A DNA stretch of 64,000 bases from Bactericera cockerelli (taxonomy: Eukaryota > Arthropoda > Insecta > Hemiptera > Triozidae), in assembly GCA_024516035.1 (NCBI GenBank), contig CM044955.1, positions 41,700,556 to 41,764,555 of the forward strand, read 5' to 3'. Shown one piece after another: positions 1 through 11,598 of the stretch (the first letter of the stretch is position 1; each line of letters starts with the position of its first letter). The position numbers were made by a program, and so were the translations under genes. The notes under the pieces are model-generated. The model was given only the letters and a program-made list of their open reading frames with translations. It did not search any database and was not told the origin of the DNA.

Positions 1-1480
1 CAGGGGTTCTCAACTTATGACCAAAAATTAACATTTATTGATAATCAACGCAGAGCCTAAACGGCTGAGCCGATTGACTTGAAATTTTGCAGGAAGCTTT
101 TCCTTATGATGTAGGGGCGTACTAAGAATGTATTTTTTGAAGGAAACAGGGGTTCTCAACTTATGGCCAAAAATTAACATTTACTCATAATCAACGCAGA
201 GCCCAAACGGTTGGGCCGATTGACTTGAAATTTTCCAGGAAGCTTTTCCTTATGAATTAGGGGCGTACTAAGAACGGATTTTTTGAAGAAAACAGGGGTT
301 CTTAACTTATGGCCAAAAATTAACATTTATTGATAATCAACGCAGAGCCTAAACGGCTGAGCCGATTGACTTGAAATTTTGCAGGAAGCTTTTCCTTATG
401 ATGTAGGGGCATACTAAGAATGGATTTTTTGAAGAAAACAGGGGTTCTTAACTTATGGCCAAAAATTAACATTTATTGATAATCAACGCAGAGCCTAAAC
501 GGCTGGGCCGATTGAATTGAAATTTTGCAGGAAGCTTCCCCTTATGATGTAGGGGCGTACTAAGAATGGATTTTTTGAAGAAAACAGGGGTTCTTAACTT
601 ATGGCCAAAAATTAACATTTATTGATAATCAACGCAGAGCCTAAACGGCTGGGCCGATTGAATTGAAATTTTGCAGGAAGCTTCCCCTTATGATGTAGGG
701 GCGTACTAAGAACGGATTTTTTTGAAGGAAACAGGGGTTCTCAACTTATGGCCAAAAATTAACATTTATTGATAATCAACGCAGAGCCTAAACGGCTGGG
801 CCGATTGACTTGAAATTTTGCAGGAAGCTTTTCCTTATGAATTAGGGGCGTTCTAAGAACGGATTTTTTTTAAGGAAACAGGGGTTCTCAACTTATGACC
901 AAAAATTAACATTTATTGATAATCAACGCAGAGCCTAAACGGCTGAGCCGATTGACTTGAAATTTTGCAGGAAGCTTTTCCTTATGATGTAGGGGCGTAC
1001 TAAGAATGTATTTTTTGAAGGAAACAGGGTTCTCAACTTATGGCCAAAAATTAACATTTACTCATAATCAACGCAGAGCCCAAACGGTTGGGCCGATTGA
1101 CTTGAAATTTTCCAGGAAGCTTTTCCTTATGAATTAGGGGCGTACTAAGAACGGATTTTTTTTCTAGGAAACAGGGGTTCTCAACTTATAATCAAAATTA
1201 GTCATTTTTAGAGTGTTGTCAGATTCTCAAAAGGGTTGAGCTGATTGAAATTAGGCAAAACTTCTTTCAGTGATGAAGAAGCTTACGATGAAAGGATTTT
1301 TCAAAGATAACAGGGGTCCTCAACTTATGGACAAAAGTAGACATTTTAGCGTCTTGCAAGATTCTCAAAACGGTTGAGCCGAATGACTTGAAATTTGGCA
1401 GACAGCTTTTTTTTGTGATGTAGGGGAATAATAAGAAAATTTTTTTTAAAGAAAATAGGGTTTCTCAACTTATGGTCAAG
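1..1480. repeat. 147-bp tandem repeat upstream of Helitron helicase
   Basis: About ten head-to-tail units of 146-147 bp begin near 1, 147, 293, 439, 585 and onward, each opening with CAGGGGTTCT. The first eight are very similar; the last two (from about 1180) are strongly diverged. The array runs directly into the helicase reading frame at about 1477, so it is probably internal to the Helitron or was captured by it. No gene is seen in it. Confidence 0.9.
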
Positions 1481-2523
1481 CTGGATGGCGAATACTATGT
1501 TTTTCGACTCATGAAAGATACTCTCCTGTAATACATTTGGCCGTCCACTTTGAAAATGGACAAAGGGTAGTTTTTACAACCGAAAATTTTCAACAGAGAA
1601 TTGACAACCCTCCTAAAACAACATTAATGGCGTTTTTCCAACTATGCAACCAGGATGAATTTGCAAAGACTCTTTTTTATAATGAAGTACCAGCATTTTA
1701 TGTGTGGAAAAACAACATGTTCCAAAGAAAGAAAAGATCAATTGTTCCAGGACATCCGGGTGTAAAAAAAGACCAGGTTCTTGGTAAAATTTATAATGAC
1801 TCAGAATGTTTCTACCTACGATTACTTCTACATAAAGTGCGAGGACCTACTTCATTCAGAAGCCTCAAAATGGTAGGCGGCATTGAATACCCTACGTTCC
1901 ATGCTGCATGCCTAGCTATGGGTTTGTTACTTGATGATGCGCAAGCAATGTGAACATTATTACCAACAGAACTTATTTGGCAGAAATTTCATACAACACG
2001 TCTCTGAAAAAGTGCCATTACTCAATAGTGAACAGATGAGATACGTGTATGAAACTGTACTTCAGAGCGTCACTTCATCTCTTGATTCTGTAGGTAATTT
2101 GTTCTTCCTAGATGCTTCAGGTGGAACTGGAAAAACATTCTTAATAAACCTTTTGTTAGCTACAATACGCAAAGATGGAAATATTGCCATTGCTGTTGCA
2201 TCGTCCGGTATTGCCGCCACACTGATAGAAGGAGGCCGCACTGTTCATTCTGCTTTGAAATTGCCGCTCAATTTAAATTCAGTAGATACACCAAGCTGTA
2301 TTATTGGAAAGCAAAGTGATATGGCCAAAGTCCTCAGGGATTTCAAGTTGATCGTATATGATGAATGTACAATGACTCATAAAACTGGCTTAGAGACACT
2401 GGACCGTACTCCACAAGACATTCGTGGTGTTAAAAATCTTATGGGTGGTAAAACTGTGCTACTGTCTGGAGATTTTAGACAAACTTTACCCGTTGTTCCA
2501 CGTGGAACAAGAGTAGACGAAGT

Positions 2524-2791
2524 TTTTTTTTTTTTTTTTTTTTTGTGGGGTTTAACGTCGCTTTCAACTGCCATGGTCATATCACGACGGGGGTTTTACC
2601 CTCCATTCGCAGGAAACTCACAAACCTGCTACTCACATTGACCTCACCCAGCCTGAGTGGGGCCGGGAAAAGCCAGCGTCACGAGAATTAGAATTTGAAT
2701 GGTCACCCATCCAAGTCCTAACCTCGCTGGATGTCGCTTAACTTCGGTGTTCTGAAGGGAACCGGTGTATTCAACATGCCATCGACGCTGG
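2524..2791 (-). mobile_element. 5S-rRNA-derived SINE, near full length
   Basis: Read on the - strand, the element begins with a sequence close to eukaryotic 5S rRNA, including TTGAATACACCGGT, CACCGAAGTTAAGC and ACTTGGATGGGTGACC, which covers the internal Pol III control region. An unrelated body and an A-run follow (the T-run at 2524). Perfect 11-bp target duplications (GTAGACGAAGT, 2513-2523 and 2792-2802) flank it. It splits the Helitron helicase. It is the best-bounded copy of the family in the window. Confidence 0.92.
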
Positions 2792-3418
2792 GTAGACGAA
2801 GTGAAGGCATGTTTAAAATCATCCATTTTGTGGCCACAGATAACTGTTCTTTCTTTAAAGTTGAATATGCTTGTACACCTTCACGCTGATCAAAATGCAG
2901 AAGTTTTTTCGAAGCTTTTGCTTCGGATAGGTGATGGACACGGACAGTTACCTGAACAAAATGAAAAAATTGTATTTCCTACCGAACACTGTCAGTTATT
3001 AGTCGATTACAACACCTTCCTAGACACTATCCACCCCAATCTAGATGACCCAAGTGTTGTTGTCCCTGTTTGGCTAGAGATAAGGGCCATACTAACACCA
3101 GAGAATGATAATGCTCTGGAAATTAATAATGACTTATTAAAAAGAATGCCTTCTGAGCTAGCAACTTACGAATCCGTAGACACTGTTGTGGAAGAGGAAG
3201 AAGCCATCCCTTACCCAACCGAATTTCTTAATACACTAAATCCTCCTGGCTTACCACCCCATGGGCTATGCCTTAAGGTTGGACCACCAATAATGTTACT
3301 AAGAAATCTGAGACCCCCGAAATTGTGTAACGGCACGCGGCTTCAAATTACATCCTTTAAAAAAAACATTATCGAGGCAGTTATATTCACAGGGGCTGGT
3401 GCAGGTGAAACGGTATAA

Positions 3419-3770
3419 TATGTACACAGGATTATTTTTGTCGGCGCGGGGGTTCGAACCCGGGACCTTCCGCATCGTAAGCGAGAGCTTAACCACTGAG
3501 CTATTTGAGTGCTCATTTAATCTGTTCATTAGCAACTATGCACTTGGGTTCTTTTTTTTTAATGGAAGGCAGGAAAAAATCTTTCAAAGACACCCAGATC
3601 CTGCCTGGGGTGTGGGATTTCCACCCACTAAAAACCCACCTTCTCTAAAAGCTAACCACACTTGGAACCGAAAAATATCATTACTTCAAGTGCGGCAATG
3701 TAGGGCACCTACTGATTTCGTTGTAGTGCCCTCCCATCTCTCTCTTGGGTTCTAATGTGATTTCCGACTA
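3419..3770 (-). mobile_element. Insertion with tRNA-like SINE head
   Basis: This stretch breaks the Helitron helicase. At about 3440-3515, read on the - strand, it holds a tRNA-like head: AGCTCAGTGGTTAAGC resembles an A box and GGGTTCGAACCCC a B box. The remainder (about 3560-3770) is not recognised. A relative of the head lies at about 22870-22915. Exact ends are uncertain. Confidence 0.6.
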
Positions 3771-4576
3771 CCACTTTAAATTCAAAAGAGTTAAATTCCC
3801 CAGAAAACTATGTTTTGCCATGACGATAAATTTAATAAGGCACAGGGGCAAACTCTTGAGCTAGCTGGAATTGACCTTAGAACGATTGCTTCTCCCACGG
3901 TCAGCTCTATGTTGCTTTTTCAAGAGTAAGGTCTGCCAAGTCCCTCATTGTGTTACAGCCAGATGGTATAACAAAGAACCTGGTGTATAAAGAAGTGCTT
4001 CAATAACCATAAAACTTATGCAGCGGCGGTGGCCATGCCTTAACTAAAATGTGGCCATGCCTTGGCCACGCGAAGCGGGCGTAGCCCGCTAGTATACAAT
4101 AAAAGATTGAACAGATATGAAAATTATTATTATGTGCCTATAATGTATAATAATGGAATTGCCTTCTACTCACACTAAGAGATTAGAATCTCTTGTTTTG
4201 TGAGTAAGGGTTGTGTTATCAGTCTAGAAAGGTGTAAAAAGAATAATTACAATTGAAAAAATAAAAGTAATAATAAAAACTAACAATTTAATAAAAAGTA
4301 ACCATTTTATTGAGATTTACTAAATATGATAGAATTCAAATTCTCTTATAATATTGTTCTACATTTTTTTTTCTCTTAATACTTATTTTCGATGTACCTA
4401 TGTGATTTTGTCTTGAAGTTACATTATATTTCAGAAAAAAAATAAATAAAAAAGTAATCTTGAAATTAAATAGATATTGATAAACATCGTTCTTTATGTA
4501 TTTTCTGAGAGATATAATTGGTCACTTTACATTTGATTTAGCGTTTTAAAGGAAAAAGGAAATGTTCTTAAAATTA

Positions 4577-7500
4577 TTAGTCTGGAAAGTCATTTTTGCA
4601 TAACCAATCCTTGAGCTTTAACTTAAATAGATTGACTTTTTTTTCTCTTCTGATTTCTTGAGGAATTTTGTCATAAATCCCGACCCCCTTGAACTTGATG
4701 GTATTTTGCCCCTTAGATGTATTACACTTAGGTTTTTCAATAATGTCTTTTTTTCTTAGAGAGTATGGGACTTCTTTATATGTGATTATTTCATTTTTAT
4801 AAGTGTGAATGTGGGAACAGATATTTTTTGTATATAATTTTTTAAAATCTAGTATTTTTAAATTATGGTAAAGGTCTTTAGTTGGAAACCGTCTTTCTTT
4901 TTTGTAAATTAATTTTAAAAGTAAATTTTGTACGGTTTTGAGTTTTATTATAATAGTTTCATCTGCCCTGCCATATGCACAAATGCCGTACTCAAGTGCG
5001 GATTGTACGAGCGCATAATAAACTTCTTTAAGAGTAGGTAGGCCTAAGAATTTTCGTAGTGAGAGGAAAGGGTAGATGAGCCTTCTTAGTTCTTAAGCGT
5101 TTAATTAAACAAGTTATGTGGTTTTCCCACCTTAGATGACTGTCAATTTCCAGTCCCAGGTATTTTGCACTGTAAACAATTTGAAAGGAGCTACATGAAC
5201 ACGTAATAGGGCAGTTTGGAGACTCGTGAATTTTAAGACTAGTATCTATGGGAAGGGTGGTTTTATTCAAACAAAATGGGAGTATTTTCGTTTTTTCGAC
5301 ATTCAGGAATAAATTGTGCTCAAAGAACCATTTTTTAACAATTAGCATGTCTTCTTGAATTGTTTGAAAAACTTCATCCCAGGTTTCCTTTGACTAATAA
5401 TGCAGTGTCATCAGCAAATGATACTAATTTTCCTTTCAAAGCTAATCTGTATATCTCACAAACATACAGGGTGGTCCAGAAAGTTTGCACCAAAATGATA
5501 GGGGTAATAAAAGAGACCATTTCCAACAAAAATATTCCCGGACATTTTCCTTTATTTTTTGTCGTTTTCAAAATGGCGGCCAAAACGTGTGTTTTTCAAA
5601 TATTCCGACTTTGGTTTGGCTTTTGATTTTTTTGTTTTTTTCTGTACCACCTAGAAAAAAACGGATTACATTTTTGAATTGAAAATAAAATTTTAATTAA
5701 AATAAGTTAAACTAACCCGTTCAATGTTTTAATGATCATGCTCATTTAGGCTGTCAACGTTCTGAACGCACATATTTGAAAAACACACGTTTTGGCCGCC
5801 ATTTTGAAAAACGACAAAAAAATAAAGGAAAATGTCCGGGAATATTTTTGTTGGAAATGGTCTCTTTTATTACCCCTATCATTTTGGTGCAAACTTTCTG
5901 GACCACCCTGTATATATTGTAAAGGATAGGGGACAGGACAGTCCCTTGGGGTACTGAGAAGGGGTTATTTTGGAGCACTCCGCTTATTTTGGGTTCTAAT
6001 TTTGGCTTGTTATAACTTTTACTTTGATTAGTATTTTTTGAATTGTGATTTTGATTATTATTTATTTGTGTATCGGTATACCCTAGTAATTTTACTCGCT
6101 GTGTCCTATTCTGGAGGTAGCTTTCAAATAATTTAAGTGGGGTCCCTGCGATTCCTGTTTTTGATAGAATATGAATTAGCTTTTCGTGGTCAACGGTCTC
6201 GAAAGCTCGTGATAAGTCCATTAGAACTGTTGCACATTTTTGTCCCTTATCTAACACTGGGTAAATTTCATCTACAACTTCAAGAATAGCATCATTGGTA
6301 CTCTTATTTTTACGGAAACCAAATTGGTATTTACTTAGGATATTATTTTCGTCAAGAAAGTTTACTAATCGCTTCTTTATACAGCGTTCTAAAATTTTTG
6401 AAAAAGTTGCGAGAAGGGAAATTGGACGATAATTAGTGACATCGGTAGGACTCCCTTTTTCATGAATTGGACTAATAAGGGAATCTTTGTACAGATCCGG
6501 GAAGACACCCTGTTTGATACACAAATTGTATACATGCGATAATGGTAGGGAGACATATTGTTTAATTTTTTTAATTAGGTCGACGCTAATGCCATCTATG
6601 CCGGGAGCTGATCCTCCTTTGAAATTACCAATAATGTTCTCTATTTCTAACGGTTTTATAGTGTTCAGGTAAAAGTTACTTTCGGGAGAAAAGTTCGAAT
6701 TTATCTGGTAAAAGTTGGGCGTGGAATTGTTTTGACTATTATTGGACGTTTCTTTTTTCACTAGAAAGAAATCATTAAAATAGTTGGCCACTTTCTGTGT
6801 CTCTAATTTTGAATCAATCATCTGACCTTCTATACAAATTTTGTTTGGGCCACTATTTTTTTTATTTTTACGTTGCATGACATCACCCAGTATATTCCAT
6901 ACCTTTTTTTTATCTCCCTGTATATTAGCTTTGTGTATTTCCTCTTTCAAAAAATTGTTCTTAGCTTTTTCTATTAAGGTGATTAATTTATTTCTGTACT
7001 TTTTGTATTTATCTACCAACAGTTTATTAAAAGGTTGGGTTTTTGTGAGGGCGTGCAGTTTATCTCTTTTTTTAATAGAGCAAATTAGACCTGCTGTTAT
7101 CCACGGTTTTATTTTATTTTCCGATTTTATAAGAATAATTTTAGTATTTTTTTCGATTATTTTTTTAATTTTGTCTGTTAGTAAATTTGCTGCTACATTG
7201 GCACACTGACATGTTGAAATATCTTCCCATTTTTCTTCAACAATGTCTGTAGTAAATTGTTCTAAATTAATTTTCTGTATGGGTGTTACATAAGACGGGA
7301 TCTTATCATTTTTATTTTCTCTAAGTTTAATGCAGAGAACTATTGAGTAATGGTCCGATGTTGCTGTATGAACCACCATTGTTGAGTAATTTTCGTTCAC
7401 GTTGGGACCTACAAATATATGATCTAAGCAACTTTGGGATGATTTCCTTGTAACTTTATTGATCAAGGACATTAATCCTTTCATTGCCAACAAATTTAGA

Positions 7501-8078
7501 TACTCATTTGTTGTGTTATTGGTTCGGTTCATTAAATTAATATTCATGTCACCAGTTAAAAAGTTTATTGCGTTATTTTCAATATCTGTACTTAAGATAT
7601 CTCCTAGTTCTTGTAAAAAAATAGGTAAGTGACCGCTAGGAGACCTGTAAAAAGCTAATCCTGTAAAGCACTTGTTACATTTTTTAATTCTTATTTTAAG
7701 TGCGTTACAGTCTTGCAAGATAATCTCCTCTACGCTCTGTTCAAGATTATCTTTTATGTACACTATTACACCGTCTGTTTTGCGTAGGTTATTTTTTGTA
7801 TAGTAGATCTTATAACCCTCCAAGCTGAATTGCTCCACATGAATGTCTCTTTTACCAATATGGCATTCACTAAGAACTATACAGTCAAAATTTGTTTTGA
7901 GACTGGAGAATATTATTTTTAGTTCATCTATTTTTTTACTAATACTACAGACATTCATGTGAAACAACTTGAATCCCTCCGACTCCAACAGGTACTCATT
8001 TAAATCATCTAAGGTTCCTTCTTTGGTTTTATCCTCCTCAAAGTTAATATGAAATAACAAATCTTTGTTACTGCCCAT
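4577..8078 (-). pseudogene. Non-LTR ORF2: APE endonuclease + reverse transcriptase, broken
   Basis: From the ATG at 8078 the frame gives an APE-type endonuclease (HMNVCS, LSECH, FYRSP, GDMNINL, SCLDHIF, SDHYSIV) and then RT (PGIDGIS, YRPISLL, FGFRKNKSTNDA, LMDLSRAFETVDH, PQGTVLSP). The frame is cut at 5910-5467 by a MITE, and RT resumes on the other side with the catalytic FADD (about 5395-5460). A frameshift near 5080 separates the rest of the RT C-terminus (ALEYGICAYGR, then a YDKIPQEIRR block) ending at TAA 4577. The MITE sits between codons flanking a TA, so only this one break is due to it. Nicking and target-primed reverse transcription is the known family role. Confidence 0.9.
5467..5910. 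mobile_element. 444-bp long-TIR MITE, TA target duplication
   Basis: It starts CAGGGTGGTCC and ends with the reverse complement, flanked by TA at 5465-5466 and 5911-5912. The inverted arms are about 135 bp each (5467-5600 and about 5772-5910). It lies inside the RT domain of the host retrotransposon, so it is younger. The terminus and TA duplication match the elements at 51841-54203 and 55038-56764, and suggest Tc1/mariner-type mobilisation. Confidence 0.92.
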
Positions 8079-8686
8079 TTTTATAACTTAATGGGAATAA
8101 AATAATAGGTAGATTATAGACTTTCATTAATGGTGAGTTTGTTATTGCTAATATTTGCGGAGGTATGAGGAGAAAGTAATGAAAATTGAATACCTGTGGG
8201 AGTGAGGAGGGGGAGGGAGAGGGTAGTACCCACTGCACGCTAGAGTAAAAGGTACTATTGAGTACAATATTATAAAATAAGTAGGTATCATAAGCATAGG
8301 CTATAGTTAATATTAGACGTACAGGTATCATTGAAATCTTAGTCTTACAAAGATAATGCAACATGATTACATAATTAACATAATACGCTTGGAAATAACA
8401 TGACAGTTTTGTGTTGTACAAAGCAGCAGGTAGAAGTATATATAGATTTGATTCATTAGAGATGATAGATATGAAGCCTAGGTACTGAGATAAGGTAGAG
8501 ATACTAAGGTAGAGGTATTGTACATAGAACTTTGGAATAGAATACATATTAGAGTAGGTACATAATATTGATGAGAATTTGGTATTATAAAATATGAAAT
8601 GAACAAGGTTTTTGCTTTCCCGTGAAAGTGTTTTAATTTTTTGAGTAGCTTAGACTTCTGAAAAGAAAATATTCTCTTATTTATGC
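8079..8686 (-). other. Spacer between retrotransposon ORF1 and ORF2
   Basis: 608 bp between the two retrotransposon ORFs. A 159-codon frame at 8547-8068 overlaps the ORF2 start but is low in complexity, and no family is recognised. I treat it as spacer. Confidence 0.5.
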
Positions 8687-9652
8687 TCAGAAATTTTTCA
8701 TATAGTCATCAAGTTCTTTCTCCGAACTTATTTTTTTCACGAGCTTATCATCATCGCTTTTCTTCATCAGAATAAAGGCGTCTTTGGTCCAGACGTATTT
8801 TATGTCTTTACTCTTGGCGAAGTCCTTGGCTTTCTGTAGCAAAACTTTCATTTTCACAGTGAGATGTTCGTTGATGTAAACTGTATCTTCGGTCAGATTG
8901 CTGTTGATGTGTTTTGTTGTAAGTCCACTGCTATTTGTCTTCCTGAAAGCCTTGTAGCTTTGCAACCATTTGTTCTTAAGAAAACGTGAGGCCAAGTGCG
9001 CTATTATGGGACGCTTTCCTCTTGCTTTGTTCATCAAATCCACTCTGTGAGCCACTTGGATATCCCCCTCTTTGATGTTTTCTATTCCTATCGCCTTCCC
9101 GATCTCTTGCACAATGTTGACCACGTCCTCTTTCTTTGTCTCCGGCACATTTCTTATTTCGATGTTGCATATTCTTGATCTGTTTTCTAGAGCATCTATC
9201 TTGTGGTCATAGCTTTCCTTCATTTCTGATATGGTGTTTTTGAGTTTTTCGTTCTCCTTGGTTAATTCATCCTGTTTTGACATCAATATTTCATAATTGT
9301 TTTGTACTTCATCCATCTTTGCTAGCATTTCATTCATTTTCTGTTCCATCTTATTTGTATTTTCTTTGAGCTCTCCTCTGATGCTTTCCACACTGTTCTT
9401 AATTTCTAGTGACATCTTCTGGAACTCTGTCGCAATATTGTTATCATCCTTGAGTGGGACTATAAAAGTCTCACTCTTCTTGGTGGTGGGATTTTTACAA
9501 TCGACACATTTCCATGTGTCTTTGCGAGTTCCCATTTTTCTGAAGTTCTCCTCCTTCACACCGACACATATGAAGTGGAATTCCTTGGTGCAATTCACGC
9601 AAGTTAGAGCATCCTCCAATAAGAGAACATCTTGGCATTTTGAGCAATTCAT
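8687..9652 (-). CDS. Non-LTR ORF1: PHD-like finger, coiled coil, FP-type domain
   Basis: An intact 321-residue frame. Residues 1-52 carry a cysteine/histidine pattern of PHD type (CSKCQDV...CVNCTKEFHFICV...WKCVDC). Residues about 75-165 are a Lys/Glu-rich coiled coil. Residues about 165-315 match the FP-type domain found in many insect retrotransposon ORF1 proteins (NIEIRNVPETKKEDV, VAHRVD, RPIIAHLASRF). ORF1 proteins of this kind bind RNA and form the retrotransposon RNP with the ORF2 product. It lies about 600 bp upstream of ORF2 on the same strand. The ATG at 9652 is the first before the zinc finger. Confidence 0.88.
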   Translation of the reverse strand: MNCSKCQDVLLLEDALTCVNCTKEFHFICVGVKEENFRKMGTRKDTWKCVDCKNPTTKKSETFIVPLKDDNNIATEFQKMSLEIKNSVESIRGELKENTNKMEQKMNEMLAKMDEVQNNYEILMSKQDELTKENEKLKNTISEMKESYDHKIDALENRSRICNIEIRNVPETKKEDVVNIVQEIGKAIGIENIKEGDIQVAHRVDLMNKARGKRPIIAHLASRFLKNKWLQSYKAFRKTNSSGLTTKHINSNLTEDTVYINEHLTVKMKVLLQKAKDFAKSKDIKYVWTKDAFILMKKSDDDKLVKKISSEKELDDYMKNF

Positions 9653-10762
9653 GTTGAAACCAGAAGTAGATAATGGGAATATGTATATATTTTATGGCAG
9701 CAAAAAATATGAAGAATTTAGGAGTAAGCGTTGTGCAGCTTGTTGATGCAGTCTCCTGTCGATATTGCTTCTCTTATCGAGAATTAGTTATTTTGTAATA
9801 ATTAATTTTCAATAAAGTAATTTCAAATAACAAATTAAAATTATAATGTATGTAAAAATATAGAGAGAAAATCACGAGAATTTTTTTTTTTTTTTTTTTT
9901 TTCACTAAACTTTTCAAATTTAATAAATATATTTAAAAATATTAATTTTGAGAAAATAAAATACACCACTATCACTAACTGACGATACACAAATCAACTT
10001 CTGTCAATAAGACCTTTAAAACAATATGCCACAAGACATACCATTCTATTTAAGATTTTAAAGTTGATCCATGCCCAATGCCCAGCCTGACTGGGGCCGT
10101 GTAGGCAAATTTTCTTTGGCTGAAAATTAATCCCCCTAAGAATAAAGGAATACGGGTTTTTGCGTTTTTTGATATTTTGAGTCGTTTTCGAGAAACCCAG
10201 GCCTGGGTGAGACTTTATGGATGCCCTGTATATTTGTACAGTATTAAATAACAACAATTCAAATCTTAATCTAGGCATAAAAATTAGAATATAGTAAAAT
10301 TGAAAATATTAAAATAAATAAATACAATTTTATACAGAAGATTTGAAAAGTAAATAGGTGGGTAAAGCTTTTTTGTACTATACTCACACTAAGGAGAACA
10401 TCTCTTTGTTTTTGTGAGTAAGAGCTCGTTCGTGCGCTTGCCTGGGATGTTAAAAATCCTGTACGAATTTTAGAAGGATGGAAGAAGAGTAAGGATAGTG
10501 AAAGAAGAGTTTTTTAGAATTTTTAGCATTTAATTTAATCATAGTATCAAATCGACCTGTGGTAGGTATCTTTTTAACTGGTACTTGTTTTTATTTATCA
10601 TGATCTATATGACTGTACCTTATAAAGGTCTTACTTATCTAGATTAGCTTGTCACAATACTTCGAACGGGTGGTCCTATTAAAGATTAGTACGGGGAATG
10701 ATTGAACAACCAGTCCTTGAGTAGCAACCTAAATCTCTTAGGCTTTGTTTCGTGAATCTTAG
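9653..10762. other. Non-coding stretch: retrotransposon 5' flank and SAMHD1 intron
   Basis: AT-rich with a T-run at about 9881-9901. At 10379-10425 there is a hairpin-like sequence (TACTCACACTAAG...TTTTGTGAGTA) that also occurs at 4168-4207 on the other side of the retrotransposon. No exon is recognised; this is most likely intron before the next SAMHD1 exon. Confidence 0.5.
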
Positions 10763-10957
10763 GTGGAAGCAGATGGCCGGAAGTATAAGCTAAGCGAGGC
10801 CCACACGAATGTGAAAGCTCTGTGCAAGCTCACCGATCACATCCAGTACAGCATTGAATACAGCAGTGATCCCCGCCTCGCGCCTGCGCAGAAGCTGTTG
10901 CACAGGCTGAGCACGAGACAGCTGTATACCTTGCTGGGGGAGTTCCAATTCTATGGC
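10763..10957 (+). CDS. SAMHD1: SAMHD1-type dNTPase, penultimate exon
   Basis: A 195-bp phase-0 exon (65 codons) between an AG acceptor (cttag at 10758-10762) and a gtgagt donor (10958-10963). It encodes KLTDHIQYSIEYSSDP, then APAQKLLHRL and STRQLYTLLGE, the helical segment after the HD domain of SAMHD1 (human: LTDNIYLEILYSTDP ... RNLFKYVGE). SAMHD1 hydrolyses dNTPs to deoxynucleosides and triphosphate as a nucleotide-gated tetramer. The catalytic HD exons are not in the window and should lie to the left, beyond position 1. Confidence 0.9.
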
Positions 10958-11266
10958 GTGAGTAGAATGACACGTTTTCTTGTATGGAGAGCAAATCATC
11001 GAAAAAGTACCATTTTGTTTGCTTCAAATTTAATTAAATTGCTTTCTTTGCTTCTATTTTAATTTAATTAAATTAAAAGTACGCTGTTTTACACTTGTTT
11101 TAGAACTTAAAATAAAGTTACGATGTAAACAAGTATAAGGGAATGGTGTTAGCTTTACGGCTTTTACGTTTTTATTTATTAATACTCCTATACAGATATT
11201 AAACTTGGTTTTTTCCGTGATTTACCTATCAAGTTTCCAGGTGTTAATGTATAATGTGTGAGTTAA

Positions 11267-11392
11267 GCCAGCGTCGATGGCACGTTGAATACACCAGTCC
11301 TCGTTTTGTCACTGAAATTAAGCAACTTCCAGCGATGTTAGGACTTGGATCGGTGACCATTCAAATTAGTACCCTCGTTATCGCAAAAAATG
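11267..11392 (+). mobile_element. 5S-rRNA-derived SINE, head only
   Basis: A 5S-like head on the + strand: GTTGAATACACCAGTCC, CACTGAAATTAAGCAAC, AGGACTTGGATCGGTGACC. The body is missing or diverged past about 11392. It lies in the SAMHD1 intron, in the sense direction. Confidence 0.85.
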
Positions 11393-11598
11393 CCTAAATC
11401 TGGTGTTTTTTTTTTATTGTTTACCTGGATTAAATGAGGAGTCTGTGTTTTAATTAAGCATTGTTGAACTATAATCAGTGTTTCTAAGTATATGAACTAG
11501 CCGGTTGCCCATACTTTGCCACAGGACTCAATTTAAACAATAACCAAGGCATGACCGTAACGGTAGATATAGTCGTGTCTTTTTTTTAGTTGGTATAC

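Larger units (their letters stand above)
1477..4006 (+). pseudogene. Helitron Rep/helicase, helicase part (broken)
   Basis: Helitron transposases join a HUH Rep nuclease to a PIF1-like helicase for rolling-circle transposition; only the helicase side is here. Family blocks in order: a WRI...HER...VHFENGQR block (1486-1575), YLRLLLHKVRGPTSF (about 1820-1860), then after a frame break near 1950 Walker A GGTGKT (about 2130-2147), VASSGIAATLIEGGRTVHS, Walker B IVYDEC, and GDFRQTLPVVPRG. A SINE splits the frame at 2524-2791, and the protein resumes with the VWLEIRAIL block (about 3070). A second insertion (about 3419-3770) interrupts it again. The C-terminal FKRVKFP, FAMTIN, LYVAFSRVRS and DGITKNLVYKEVLQ blocks run to TAA at 4004-4006. 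The start is not visible. Family identity is certain; the gene is dead. Confidence 0.93.
1..4092 (+). mobile_element. Helitron remnant with helicase; 5' end not found
   Basis: A Helitron-type helicase frame (1477-4006) is followed 86 bp later by a typical Helitron 3' terminus: a GC-rich hairpin (GCGGGCGTAGCCCGC, about 4075-4089) ending in CTAG at 4089-4092, with the next base T. A very similar terminus ends the element at 22977-24217. The 5' TC end could not be placed and may lie left of the window. The coding part carries two later insertions and several frame breaks, so it is not active. Confidence 0.85.
4093..9750 (-). mobile_element. Non-LTR retrotransposon, CR1-group-like, two ORFs
   Basis: ORF1 (9652-8687) encodes a PHD-like/coiled-coil/FP-type protein and ORF2 (8078-4577) an APE endonuclease plus reverse transcriptase. 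They are separated by about 600 bp. Below ORF2 is about 480 bp of AT-rich 3' sequence next to the Helitron end. No RNase H domain is seen. A PHD-type zinc finger in ORF1 with endonuclease-RT in ORF2 fits the CR1/L2/Crack/Daphne group better than Jockey proper. A frameshift and a MITE insertion in ORF2 make this copy inactive. Outer limits are approximate; no target duplication was found. Confidence 0.85.

Noticed and set aside
8068..8547. 159-codon frame between retrotransposon ORFs
   Set aside because: Low complexity, overlaps the ORF2 start, no similarity to retrotransposon proteins.
10790..11027. Frames antisense to the SAMHD1 exon
   Set aside because: Shadows of the real exon, which has consensus splice sites and family homology.
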